DNA from: Bermanella sp.
GTDB taxonomy: Bacteria > Pseudomonadota > Gammaproteobacteria > Pseudomonadales > Oceanobacteraceae
Assembly (NCBI GenBank): GCA_002683575.1
Contig: NYTP01000002.1
Coordinates: forward strand, 1 to 59,415
Direction: 5' to 3'
Length of the DNA: 59,415 bases
The notes below the pieces were generated by a model that ran no database searches, was not told the origin of the DNA, and saw only the letters and a list, made by a program, of their open reading frames with translations. This document shows positions 8,746 to 16,193 of the stretch, piece by piece (within the stretch, counting starts at the first letter, position 1; the number at the start of each line of letters is the position of its first letter). The position numbers were made by a program, and so were the translations under genes.

Positions 8746-11061
8746 TTAGAATTCATAAGCCACAGTTAGTTGTGCATTGCGTGCATCACCAATGTACGCA
8801 AAACCACCACTACGATACGCCGTTAGGTAGTAGTTTTCATCTGTGATATTCGCCACATTTAAACGTGCCGTTAACTTCTCACTAAAGGTGTAGTTAGCAA
8901 ATACGTCAAATACGGTGTAATCCGGCACACCAAGCTCATCATTGGCCGTACTATCTGGCTGACCCACATACACTTCACTAGAGTAGTTAGCGGCGGCTCC
9001 GAAGCTAAATTGATCATTAAGCTGATAACGCACTTGAGCAAAGGCAGACTGATCAGCAAAGTTAGCTAAAATACCACCCGCTTCTACAGGGGAACCATCG
9101 CGGTTTTTAGCCGCCGTTTTTAAGATCTCTGATTCCATTACAGACAAGCCTAGTTGTGCACTTAAGCGATCTGTAATATTACCGACTAATGAAAATTCTA
9201 CACCTTGTACACGGTTTTTACCTGTGTTGTATGTGCCTTCCACATCATAATCAGTCCCTTCCATCACATCATCTTTTGTAATTTGGAAAAGTGCAGCAGT
9301 AGCTAAAAGTTTATTATTCAGCAAGTTCCATTTTGTACCTAGCTCAATATTTTCAACGGTTTCAGGTTTGGCTTTATCAACGTTCTCCGTGTTTGAGCAA
9401 ATACCACCATAACCACAACTACCACCTACATCCGATTCACCACCATTAATATTGGCAGCCGTGCTGTAGGTTAGATACACATTACTGTTATCTGTTAACT
9501 TATAAACACCACCAAGATGGCCGTTCCATAATACATCATCGTATTTATACGTTTCTTCGTCACCATCACGGTTAGTGATAATGTTTTTATATTCAAATGC
9601 ATCCGCACGTACGCCTGCAAATACAGACCATGAATCAGTCAAATCAACCGTGTCCATTGCATAAATAGACAGCGTATCAATGCTGTAATCTGAATCCACA
9701 TCACCTTTGGTAATATCACGCTGCATTAAACCATTAGGGTTACTTAGATAGTTACCATTTTCATCTAGAATACAATAACCATCCGCTACGCCACCGCGGC
9801 CTGCCGTTTTACAATTACTCGTACCCGTATTGATTACGTTATACACACCGTTCACTACATTGTGTTGTGAATACTCAGCACCCAATACAAACTGATGTTT
9901 CATACCGGCGATTTCGGAATCCATTAACACATTTAACTGGTTGGCAAAGTATTCCACTTCTTGCCAGCCTTGGTGAGTACTCAAAGAAATGGTATCAATG
10001 GCACCAAATGCATCAGAGGCATCACGAGTCGTACCACGTGCACCGGTGACTACATAACCATTATCCGTGGTGCCGTAACGTGTCGCGTTTTCAATACGTA
10101 CATTATCATTCACATCGTACATGGCACGAAATGTAACCGTGTCGATATTAGATGATAAAAAATCATTATCTTGTGCATAAGCGGGGACACTTTCGTTAAC
10201 TTTATTCGTGTCACGGTCAATGTAAGCACCAAGATCATTACGATCGAAGGCTCTTAAGAAATAATAATCCGCTACAAGCTTCAGTTTTTCATTGGCTTGA
10301 TAAGTCGCCGAAAGCGCCGCACCATTACGTTCAGAATCATTCGGTCCACGATCAGGTATTTCTTGATAGCTGTGTAAAACATTCGCACGCAGTGCTAAGT
10401 CATCGTTAACTGTCTGGTTACTATCCAGCGTGATACGACGATAATCATCTGTACCAATACCGGCTTCTACTTTATTGAAATCGTATTCTGTGCTGGCTTG
10501 TTTGGTAATGCTGTTAATCGCACCACCGCTTGAACCACGGCCAGCAAATGTGGAGCTTGGCCCTTTAGTAATTTCAACTTGTTCAACGGCAAAGCTTTCA
10601 CGGGTACTCATACCTGGGTCACGTAAACCATCAACAAACACATCAGAGCGGGCTTCGTGACCACGAATCACGTAACGGTCACCAAACGCATTACCATTTT
10701 CACCGGTACCTAGTGTAATACCCGGTTGCGCATCAACGATTTCTTTTAAATCACTGCGACCAGATTCTAAAATCTGAGTTTGGGTTAATACCGTAATGGT
10801 TTGAGGCGTATCCGCTAAATCTTTTACATGACGGCTATCACCAGACACTTTAGCTTTATACGGTGCACCAGCTTCCGCATATGGGTTAGTATCAACCGTA
10901 CGCTCTTCTACTTGCATGGCGTCCAGAACAATTGCGTCTTCAGCTGAGGCCGATTGAATGGCGCCAACTAACAAAGTAGGTAGACCAATGGTTAACGCCG
11001 CTGCGCTTGGCGCAAGGCGTGACTTACGCAAGGTTAACGGTTTTTTTATGCTGTACTTCAT
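8746..11061 (-). CDS. TonB-dependent catecholate siderophore receptor (Fiu/PiuA-like)
   Basis: This 771-residue outer-membrane receptor has a signal peptide of about 40 residues ending ASA before EDAIVLDAMQVEE, which holds a TonB-box-like stretch. Residues about 75-190 are the plug domain (DTPQTITVLTQTQI ... QVEITKGPSSTFAGRGSSGG). The rest is a 22-strand-type barrel ending in the aromatic strand LTVAYEF. Fiu/PiuA receptors import ferric catecholates using the TonB-ExbB-ExbD complex. The start codon lies 1 nt after the tonB stop with AAGGA upstream, making it the last part of the exbB-exbD-exbD-tonB operon. Regulation by Fur is expected from the operator before exbB. Confidence 0.92.
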   Translation of the reverse strand: MKYSIKKPLTLRKSRLAPSAAALTIGLPTLLVGAIQSASAEDAIVLDAMQVEERTVDTNPYAEAGAPYKAKVSGDSRHVKDLADTPQTITVLTQTQILESGRSDLKEIVDAQPGITLGTGENGNAFGDRYVIRGHEARSDVFVDGLRDPGMSTRESFAVEQVEITKGPSSTFAGRGSSGGAINSITKQASTEYDFNKVEAGIGTDDYRRITLDSNQTVNDDLALRANVLHSYQEIPDRGPNDSERNGAALSATYQANEKLKLVADYYFLRAFDRNDLGAYIDRDTNKVNESVPAYAQDNDFLSSNIDTVTFRAMYDVNDNVRIENATRYGTTDNGYVVTGARGTTRDASDAFGAIDTISLSTHQGWQEVEYFANQLNVLMDSEIAGMKHQFVLGAEYSQHNVVNGVYNVINTGTSNCKTAGRGGVADGYCILDENGNYLSNPNGLMQRDITKGDVDSDYSIDTLSIYAMDTVDLTDSWSVFAGVRADAFEYKNIITNRDGDEETYKYDDVLWNGHLGGVYKLTDNSNVYLTYSTAANINGGESDVGGSCGYGGICSNTENVDKAKPETVENIELGTKWNLLNNKLLATAALFQITKDDVMEGTDYDVEGTYNTGKNRVQGVEFSLVGNITDRLSAQLGLSVMESEILKTAAKNRDGSPVEAGGILANFADQSAFAQVRYQLNDQFSFGAAANYSSEVYVGQPDSTANDELGVPDYTVFDVFANYTFSEKLTARLNVANITDENYYLTAYRSGGFAYIGDARNAQLTVAYEF

Positions 11062-11062
11062 G

Positions 11063-11872
11063 TCAGTCCTTAAAAGATGTATTTGTTATAAGAGTAAAAT
11101 CAATTGGCTTAACCAGTGACAACTGTGCCCGTCCAGGCGCAAAGTCATCCGGCACTTGAGGCAAAGGAGACGCATCATCGAGCACCTTCAAAGCCGCCTC
11201 ATCTAGCAGCGCATAGCCACTGGATGTTTCAATCGAACGACGTAAAACAGTGCCTGATCGATCAATAGTAAAAGCAACACGAACGGTGCCCTCTTGCTTT
11301 TCTTTTTTGGCTGCCATGGGATAACCTTGATGCTGGGCCAACCAACGATTCATTTGGTTTATGTAATTTTTTGCATTGCCTTTTACACCACCGCTTTGAC
11401 GTTGATCAGACCGACCACTCGATTTAATCGCCGCTTGTACACTAGCGGCACTGGCTTGAACTTCAGGCTCTGCGGTTTCTCTCTCACTGTCACTCGGTGA
11501 AGCTTGCGCTTCTTTTTTTATTGTATTGACACTTTCATTTACCGCTTTTACGCTTTTGTTGTGAAGAGCGGTTGTTTTGATAATGGGTTTAACAATGGCT
11601 TCTTTTTTCGATTCTTTCACCACCGCTTTAGCCGTCTTAGCAGGCTCTTTTATTTCTGTTTTTTTTAAATTTGACTCTCTGAGCATTGAAAGTCTTTCTT
11701 TTATATTGGCATGGGACCCTTGCGTGCCTAAACCCACCTCAACACCCAGTTCACCAGCATCCGCTGCATCCCCTTGTTGATCTTTCGCTTCAGCCAATAA
11801 TGCAAACAATCCTAATCCGTGTATCAGCACAGCCAAGAAAAATGCAATCAAACCACTATGCAAGTTCGTCAT
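11063..11872 (-). CDS. tonB: TonB family energy transducer
   Basis: A 269-residue protein with one N-terminal membrane anchor (LIAFFLAVLIHGLGLFALLA). A long Lys/Glu/Ala-rich periplasmic linker follows (about residues 50-165), and the C-terminal TonB domain begins near QHQGYPMAAKKE and contains GTVRVAFTIDRSG. TonB couples proton-motive force from ExbBD to the outer-membrane receptor. The frame is open to 11905, but the ATG at 11872 overlaps the upstream exbD stop by one base (TAATG), has a GGAAAA ribosome site, and places the anchor at residue 6, so it is preferred. The linker is Lys-rich rather than the Pro-rich type of E. coli TonB. Confidence 0.88.
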   Translation of the reverse strand: MTNLHSGLIAFFLAVLIHGLGLFALLAEAKDQQGDAADAGELGVEVGLGTQGSHANIKERLSMLRESNLKKTEIKEPAKTAKAVVKESKKEAIVKPIIKTTALHNKSVKAVNESVNTIKKEAQASPSDSERETAEPEVQASAASVQAAIKSSGRSDQRQSGGVKGNAKNYINQMNRWLAQHQGYPMAAKKEKQEGTVRVAFTIDRSGTVLRRSIETSSGYALLDEAALKVLDDASPLPQVPDDFAPGRAQLSLVKPIDFTLITNTSFKD

Positions 11873-12282
11873 TATTTTTCCAGTGTGTACAGTTCGATTG
11901 ACCATTGAGGCGTATTAGCAAATTCACTTAATAATTCATCAAGTTGTTTCGCCGTGACACGGGCATCTGCAAATAAAGCAATACTTCCAGCGGACTCTAA
12001 GTCAATTTTTGATTTTAGACTGGCAACTTCAATCAGCTCACCGTTTAACATTAACTGTCCATCTGCAAATAGCTCCAATCGTAAAGTCTGTGCTTGGGCT
12101 GACTCTAACTGTGCAGTAGAAGGCAGTGTTATGGCTTGGTCTGGCTGGGCTTTAATTTGCCCTGCTACCATGAAAAAAATCAGCAATAGAAACACAATAT
12201 TGATCAGCGGAATCATGTTGTCATCCGATGATGGTTTGGCTTGTGAGTCTTGTATGAAATTGAATTGATTAAATCCTTGCAC
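11872..12282 (-). CDS. exbD: ExbD/TolR family biopolymer transport protein (second copy)
   Basis: This 136-residue protein has one N-terminal membrane helix carrying the ExbD signature DNMIPLINIVFLLLIFFMVAG, with the proton-relay Asp replaced in position by Asn (LINIVFL where LIDVVF is usual). A periplasmic domain follows. The start is GTG at 12282, 3 nt after the upstream exbD stop. It is one of two ExbD-like genes in the operon. The pair may form a heteromeric ExbD, as in some dual-ExbD TonB systems. The Asn in place of Asp suggests this copy alone could not conduct protons. Confidence 0.85.
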   Translation of the reverse strand: MQGFNQFNFIQDSQAKPSSDDNMIPLINIVFLLLIFFMVAGQIKAQPDQAITLPSTAQLESAQAQTLRLELFADGQLMLNGELIEVASLKSKIDLESAGSIALFADARVTAKQLDELLSEFANTPQWSIELYTLEK

Positions 12283-12285
12283 GTT

Positions 12286-12702
12286 TTACTCGCTTTTTTC
12301 GCTAATGGATTGACCAATTTGAAGATGCTTAAATCCTAATATTTGCATCTGTTCATAGACGTTTAATAAGCGCGCTAATGTGACCGACTCTTCACCACTG
12401 ATCACAAGTGGTTTATTCACTGCACCTGATAACTCAAGCAAAACACTCTTAAGTGAGACTGGGCGCTTAATAACATCGGTAAGTAATGCAAATTCATTTT
12501 CATAAACAATTAATACAGGTGGAGCATCTTGCTCTGCTTGTTCACTAGAAGTGGGCACTGACAACTCCAACATTTGCCACTGACTAAAACTGGAGGTGAG
12601 CATAAAAAACATCAGCAGAATAAAGACCACATCAATCAGTGCAGTTAAGCTAATGGGTTTTGCTCGACGCCCGCCACTACCAAGGGAATCCATATGAATC
12701 AT
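12286..12702 (-). CDS. exbD: ExbD/TolR family biopolymer transport protein (first copy)
   Basis: A 138-residue single-span protein whose membrane helix has the canonical SLTALIDVVFILLMFFMLTS, including the proton-relay Asp. The periplasmic domain (about residues 45-138) matches ExbD. The frame can be read from a TTG at 12711, but the ATG at 12702 overlaps the exbB stop in the typical ATGA arrangement and is preferred. It works with ExbB as the proton-driven stator that energises TonB. A second, diverged exbD follows 3 nt downstream. Confidence 0.9.
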   Translation of the reverse strand: MIHMDSLGSGGRRAKPISLTALIDVVFILLMFFMLTSSFSQWQMLELSVPTSSEQAEQDAPPVLIVYENEFALLTDVIKRPVSLKSVLLELSGAVNKPLVISGEESVTLARLLNVYEQMQILGFKHLQIGQSISEKSE

Positions 12703-13373
12703 GATGCGCAATTTTGGTTTTTCTGTTTACGCTCGCCGTGTTGTTGCGCAAAAAAAGTAAATACCTGACCAATATCATCTTGTAACGCTTGAGTTTGAAG
12801 CTCACCCTGGCGCTCTAAGGCGCTGTGAACCAATGACACCGGAATCGCTACTCCCAAACCAACGGCCGTGGTTAGCAGTGCCTGCCAAATACCGCCTGAT
12901 AAAACCGCAGGGTCGACTTGTGCCCCAGCCATCTCCATAGCCTTAAATGCTTCAATCATACCCAATACCGTACCGAACAAACCCAATAGCGGTGCTACGG
13001 TTGCGATGACTTCAAGGGGTCTTAGGTGAGACTTATATTGCTCGGCAACTAGACGTGCTTGGCGCACGATTTCCGATTGAGCACTTTCGATATCAAGGAC
13101 CTGATTTTCAAGCAAGGCCACTGAGCGGGAGATGATTTGACTGCGAGGATTACGCTGCCCTTGTGACAGTAACGCAATCTGCTTAATTTCACCTTGTTTC
13201 AAATGCGCTAACAACTTAGCTGGGCTGGCATTTTGAGAGGGGCGTTGCAAAACGATTTGGGTGAATTTCAAAAGAATGAAACTGGTTGCGACCACCGAGA
13301 AAAGCAGCAAGATGGCCACAACAGGGCCGCCAATTTGTTGAATGAACGCAAGAAAGGTTGTCATTGATATCAT
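12699..13373 (-). CDS. exbB: ExbB/TolQ/MotA family proton channel
   Basis: This 224-residue inner-membrane protein has three membrane helices. The conserved ExbB region is VAPLLGLFGTVLGMIEAF (second helix) and IWQALLTTAVGLGVAIPVS (third helix, with the pore threonines). It forms the pentameric channel around ExbD that powers TonB. Two ATGs (13373 and 13364) are possible starts; both are in frame, and the second has GGAT at suitable distance. It is the first gene of the iron operon, and a Fur box overlaps its promoter. The gene following overlaps by 4 nt. Confidence 0.9.
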   Translation of the reverse strand: MISMTTFLAFIQQIGGPVVAILLLFSVVATSFILLKFTQIVLQRPSQNASPAKLLAHLKQGEIKQIALLSQGQRNPRSQIISRSVALLENQVLDIESAQSEIVRQARLVAEQYKSHLRPLEVIATVAPLLGLFGTVLGMIEAFKAMEMAGAQVDPAVLSGGIWQALLTTAVGLGVAIPVSLVHSALERQGELQTQALQDDIGQVFTFFAQQHGERKQKNQNCAS

Positions 13374-13393
13374 CCGAAAGTATTAATTCGGAG

Positions 13394-13422
13394 ATATTAA
13401 TCTAAATGATAATACTTATCAA
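13394..13422 (-). promoter_or_regulatory. Promoter of the exbB-tonB-receptor operon
   Basis: Read on the minus strand, TTGATA (13422-13417) and TAATAT (13399-13394) are separated by exactly 17 nt, a good sigma70 pair about 20 nt before the exbB start. The Fur box lies over the -35 and spacer. Confidence 0.7.
13402..13420. promoter_or_regulatory. Fur box (iron-responsive operator)
   Basis: The 19 bases match the classical Fur consensus at 14 of 19 positions, with a core of ATGATAATACTTATC. The site covers the -35 element and spacer of the exbB promoter. Occlusion by Fe-Fur would repress the whole exbB-exbD-exbD-tonB-receptor operon. Binding is inferred from sequence. Confidence 0.75.
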
Positions 13423-13448
13423 TAATATATAGATTTAAATTACGCAGC

Positions 13449-13502
13449 AAAAAAAACCCGAGGCAATCATGGTGATACACCATACTGACTCGGGCTTCTT
13501 TT
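13449..13502 (-). terminator. Intrinsic terminator after the PhnA-like gene
   Basis: On the minus strand CCCGAG (13494-13489 complement) closes on CTCGGG (13462-13457) with an inner hairpin ATGGTG/CACCAT, followed by eight U residues. It ends the PhnA-like transcript and isolates it from the iron promoter. Confidence 0.8.
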
Positions 13503-13516
13503 TATGGGGGCTCTAA

Positions 13517-14086
13517 TTAAGCTTTTTTGCAGTACTCAGAAATAATCACGATATGTGAGCCATTCACCTTACCTTCAATATGCTTAGGGTTACTGGTCAA
13601 GGAGATGTTTTTCACCAAGGTGCCTTGCTTGGCGGTGAAGTTTGCCCCTTTTACCACCAAGTCTTTTACAAGCGTAACGCTATCGCCCGCTTGCAGTACC
13701 GCTTTATTCACATCATAAGTCGGCTCAGCGTCTTCGTCCGGTAAACCCATTTTTGCCCATTTCTCCACTGCTGGGTCAAGGTAAAGCATATCCAAGCTAT
13801 CTTGTGCCCAGGTTTCCCCTTTGGATATTAATGCAAACAATTGTCGATAAGCCATCACTTGAACAGGCGCCTCTTGACTCCACATGCTGTCATTAAGGCA
13901 TCGCCAATGGTTTACATCCATGATTGCCTGATCAGCAATTTGCCCACGGCAAGTCTCACAGACCAGGATACTCTGATCCAAGCTGCCATCTGATGGCTCC
14001 ACCGCTAGGGGTGCAAGATTCTCAGTAGCGGCACATAACTCACATTTATTATCACTGCGTTGCAGTAACGCTTGTTCAACACTCAT
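13517..14086 (-). CDS. PhnA domain-containing zinc-ribbon protein
   Basis: A 189-residue soluble protein. An N-terminal zinc ribbon has CELC near residue 15 and CETC near residue 43. The C-terminal PhnA domain begins about residue 125 (AGDSVTLVKDLVVKG) and ends with IEGKVNGSHIVIISEYCKKA. The frame is open to 14161, but the ATG at 14086 gives MSVEQALLQRSDNKCELC, which aligns with the family start. PhnA was once linked to phosphonate use because of its position in E. coli, but this is not a proven function, and there are no phn genes here. The real role is unknown. Confidence 0.85.
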   Translation of the reverse strand: MSVEQALLQRSDNKCELCAATENLAPLAVEPSDGSLDQSILVCETCRGQIADQAIMDVNHWRCLNDSMWSQEAPVQVMAYRQLFALISKGETWAQDSLDMLYLDPAVEKWAKMGLPDEDAEPTYDVNKAVLQAGDSVTLVKDLVVKGANFTAKQGTLVKNISLTSNPKHIEGKVNGSHIVIISEYCKKA

Positions 14087-14241
14087 GGCGATCACACTTA
14101 ATTGACGTACATTTTGGATGGGTATTATGCCTGATCGACGCGGATAAATCTTGATCCCCATGCATTAACTGGGCAGGATGAAAGTGATCTACTTTGAGTT
14201 GTACGACGTAACAACCTTCTTAACGATAAAAAGAGTCATTT

Positions 14242-14913
14242 ATGATCACACTTCATCATCTCAATAATTCCCGCTCACAACGCATCATCTGGTTACTAGA
14301 AGAACTGGGCGTAGACTACGAAATTAAGTTTTATCAGCGCGACCCAGTGACCATATTGGCCCCAAAAAGCCTAAGAGACATTCACCCTCTAGGTAAAAGC
14401 CCAGTGATTACCGACGATGCCAGCGGCATTACTCTGGCTGAAAGCGGCGCTATCATTGAATACCTTATTAGCCAGTACGGCCCTCAGTTCAAGCCAGAAC
14501 AAGCGAGTGAGCAATACTGGCAATACCTATACTGGCTTCACTTTAGTGAAGGCTCATTGATGCCGCCAATGGTCATGCGCTTGGTATTTATGAAAATGAA
14601 AACAGCGCCTATGCCGTTTTTCATTAAGCCTGTGGCTAAAATGCTGGCCGATAAAGTGATGCAAAGCTTTGTCTCACCTAACATTCGCAATCAGCTGAAA
14701 TACATCGAAGCCCACCTAGCGAACCATACTTGGTTTTGTGGTGATCAATTAACCGGCGCCGACTTTCAAATGAGCTTTCCGCTTGAGGCTTCAGTGGCGC
14801 GAGGGTTAATCGGCGATGATTATCCTCATATTCAAAAATACGTTAAGACCTTCCAATCTCGCGCGGCCTACCAAGCGGGATTAGCAAAAGGTGGCGAGTA
14901 CGACTACGCCTAA
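14242..14913 (+). CDS. Glutathione S-transferase family protein
   Basis: This 223-residue protein has a thioredoxin-like N-terminal domain. [18 protein letters not shown] carries the probable catalytic Ser, and the cis-Pro and glutathione-binding motif is GKSPVITDD...[13 protein letters not shown] near residue 50. An all-helical C-terminal domain contains the N-capping motif [10 protein letters not shown] near residue 171. It is cytoplasmic. The likely role is conjugation or reduction of electrophiles with glutathione; the substrate is unknown. It stands alone with a strong terminator directly after the stop. Confidence 0.9.
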   Translation: MITLHHLNNSRSQRIIWLLEELGVDYEIKFYQRDPVTILAPKSLRDIHPLGKSPVITDDASGITLAESGAIIEYLISQYGPQFKPEQASEQYWQYLYWLHFSEGSLMPPMVMRLVFMKMKTAPMPFFIKPVAKMLADKVMQSFVSPNIRNQLKYIEAHLANHTWFCGDQLTGADFQMSFPLEASVARGLIGDDYPHIQKYVKTFQSRAAYQAGLAKGGEYDYA

Positions 14914-14920
14914 CACCCCC

Positions 14921-14957
14921 TCCCCCATGTATGAACCAGCATCATGGGGGGTTTAGT
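14921..14957 (+). terminator. Intrinsic terminator after the GST gene
   Basis: CCCCCATG at 14922-14929 pairs with CATGGGGG at 14943-14950 around a 13-nt loop, followed by TTTAGTTTTT. It separates the GST gene from purC. Confidence 0.75.
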
Positions 14958-15023
14958 TTTTATCATTATCCAATTTCCCTTCCCTTTGCTAAAATTCGCC
15001 CTTATTTTCTACGAGTAGATACC

Positions 15024-16127
15024 ATGGCACAGGCGCAAAACGTATTAGCGGTGAATAACGATCTTCCTATTCGTACCGATAAGCCGGTGCACAGTGGTAA
15101 AGTGCGCAGCGTTTATTGGTTAACCGAAGCGGATAGCCAGCGCCTGATTAAAGAAAAAGGCTACAACGTGGCGCCTGATGCCCCCTTGGCCATCATGGTG
15201 ATCAGTGATCGGATCAGTGCATTTGATTGCATTTGGCATGGTGAAGGTGGCTTACAGGGTATTCCTGGCAAAGGCGCGGCATTAAATGCTATCTCAAACC
15301 ACTGGTTCCAGTTATTCAAAGACAATGGACTCGCTGACAGTCATATTCTTGATATTCCCCACCCGTTCGTCTGGATTGTACAGAAAGCCCGCCCAGTAAT
15401 GATTGAAGCCATTTGTCGCTCCTACATAACAGGCTCCATGTGGCGCGCTTACAGTAAAGGTGAGCGTGAATTTTGTGGCATCCAATTACCCGACGGTTTA
15501 GGCAAGGATCAAAAATTGCCAGAGCTGTTAATGACCCCAAGCACCAAGGGCATTCTAAAAGGCATTCCGGGTGTCCCGGAGCAAGACGACGTCAATGTAA
15601 GTCGCCAAGACATTCGTGACAACTTCGCCGCGTTCAACTTAAAAAGTGAAGGTGACATCGAGCTTTACGAAAAATTATTAAGCGAAGGCTTTGCTGTGAT
15701 CAGTGACGCCCTTGCTAAGATTGATCAAATCTTTGTGGATACAAAATTTGAATTTGGCTACGTCACCGATGCCAGCGGCCAAGAGAAATTAATCTACATG
15801 GATGAAGTGGGCACACCGGACAGCTCGCGTATCTGGGATGGCGCGCACTACCAACAAGGTAAGGTTGTAGAAAACAGTAAAGAAGGCTTCCGCCAGTTAT
15901 TATTAAATCACTTTCCTGATCCAGATATTTTACTCAACAAAGACCGTATGGATGAGCGCGAAGCACTGGCCCGTGACAATGCTTTACCAGCTGAGGTATT
16001 CCAACAAGTGAGTGATACCTATGTGGGCATTGCTGAGAAAATCATCGGTAAAAAGCTGCACCTATCCAATAACCCAAAACAAGAAATCATTGACGTATTG
16101 CGTGATCAATATGGGTTAATCGACTAG
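15024..16127 (+). CDS. purC: Phosphoribosylaminoimidazole-succinocarboxamide synthase, long form
   Basis: The enzyme joins CAIR and aspartate with ATP to make SAICAR in purine synthesis. The 367-residue length fits the longer bacterial form (E. coli PurC is 237). Signatures are [11 protein letters not shown] at the N-terminus (ATP-binding lobe), [13 protein letters not shown]-like [29 protein letters not shown], and [16 protein letters not shown] near the C-terminus, which contains the conserved acidic metal site. The frame is open from 14931, but the ATG at 15024 begins the conserved protein and follows GAGTAG; the earlier ATG lies inside the GST terminator. A strong terminator follows. Confidence 0.93.
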   Translation: MAQAQNVLAVNNDLPIRTDKPVHSGKVRSVYWLTEADSQRLIKEKGYNVAPDAPLAIMVISDRISAFDCIWHGEGGLQGIPGKGAALNAISNHWFQLFKDNGLADSHILDIPHPFVWIVQKARPVMIEAICRSYITGSMWRAYSKGEREFCGIQLPDGLGKDQKLPELLMTPSTKGILKGIPGVPEQDDVNVSRQDIRDNFAAFNLKSEGDIELYEKLLSEGFAVISDALAKIDQIFVDTKFEFGYVTDASGQEKLIYMDEVGTPDSSRIWDGAHYQQGKVVENSKEGFRQLLLNHFPDPDILLNKDRMDEREALARDNALPAEVFQQVSDTYVGIAEKIIGKKLHLSNNPKQEIIDVLRDQYGLID

Positions 16128-16141
16128 CCAAACATTCAGCG

Positions 16142-16182
16142 CAAAAAAACCGGTATTGATCACTCAATACCGGTTTTTTTTG
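16142..16182. terminator. Bidirectional intrinsic terminator between purC and the acylase gene
   Basis: ACCGGTATTGA at 16149-16159 pairs perfectly with TCAATACCGGT at 16164-16174 around a 4-nt loop, flanked by A7 and T8 runs. It can stop purC from the left and the acylase gene from the right. Confidence 0.92.
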
Positions 16183-16193
16183 CGCTAATTAAA

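Noticed and set aside
13517-14086. Phosphonate utilisation function for the PhnA-like protein
   Set aside because: The name is historical; no phosphonate genes are nearby and the domain has no established catalytic role in phosphonate breakdown.
14931-15023. Upstream start for PurC at 14931
   Set aside because: The first 31 codons overlap the GST terminator hairpin and are not part of the conserved protein.
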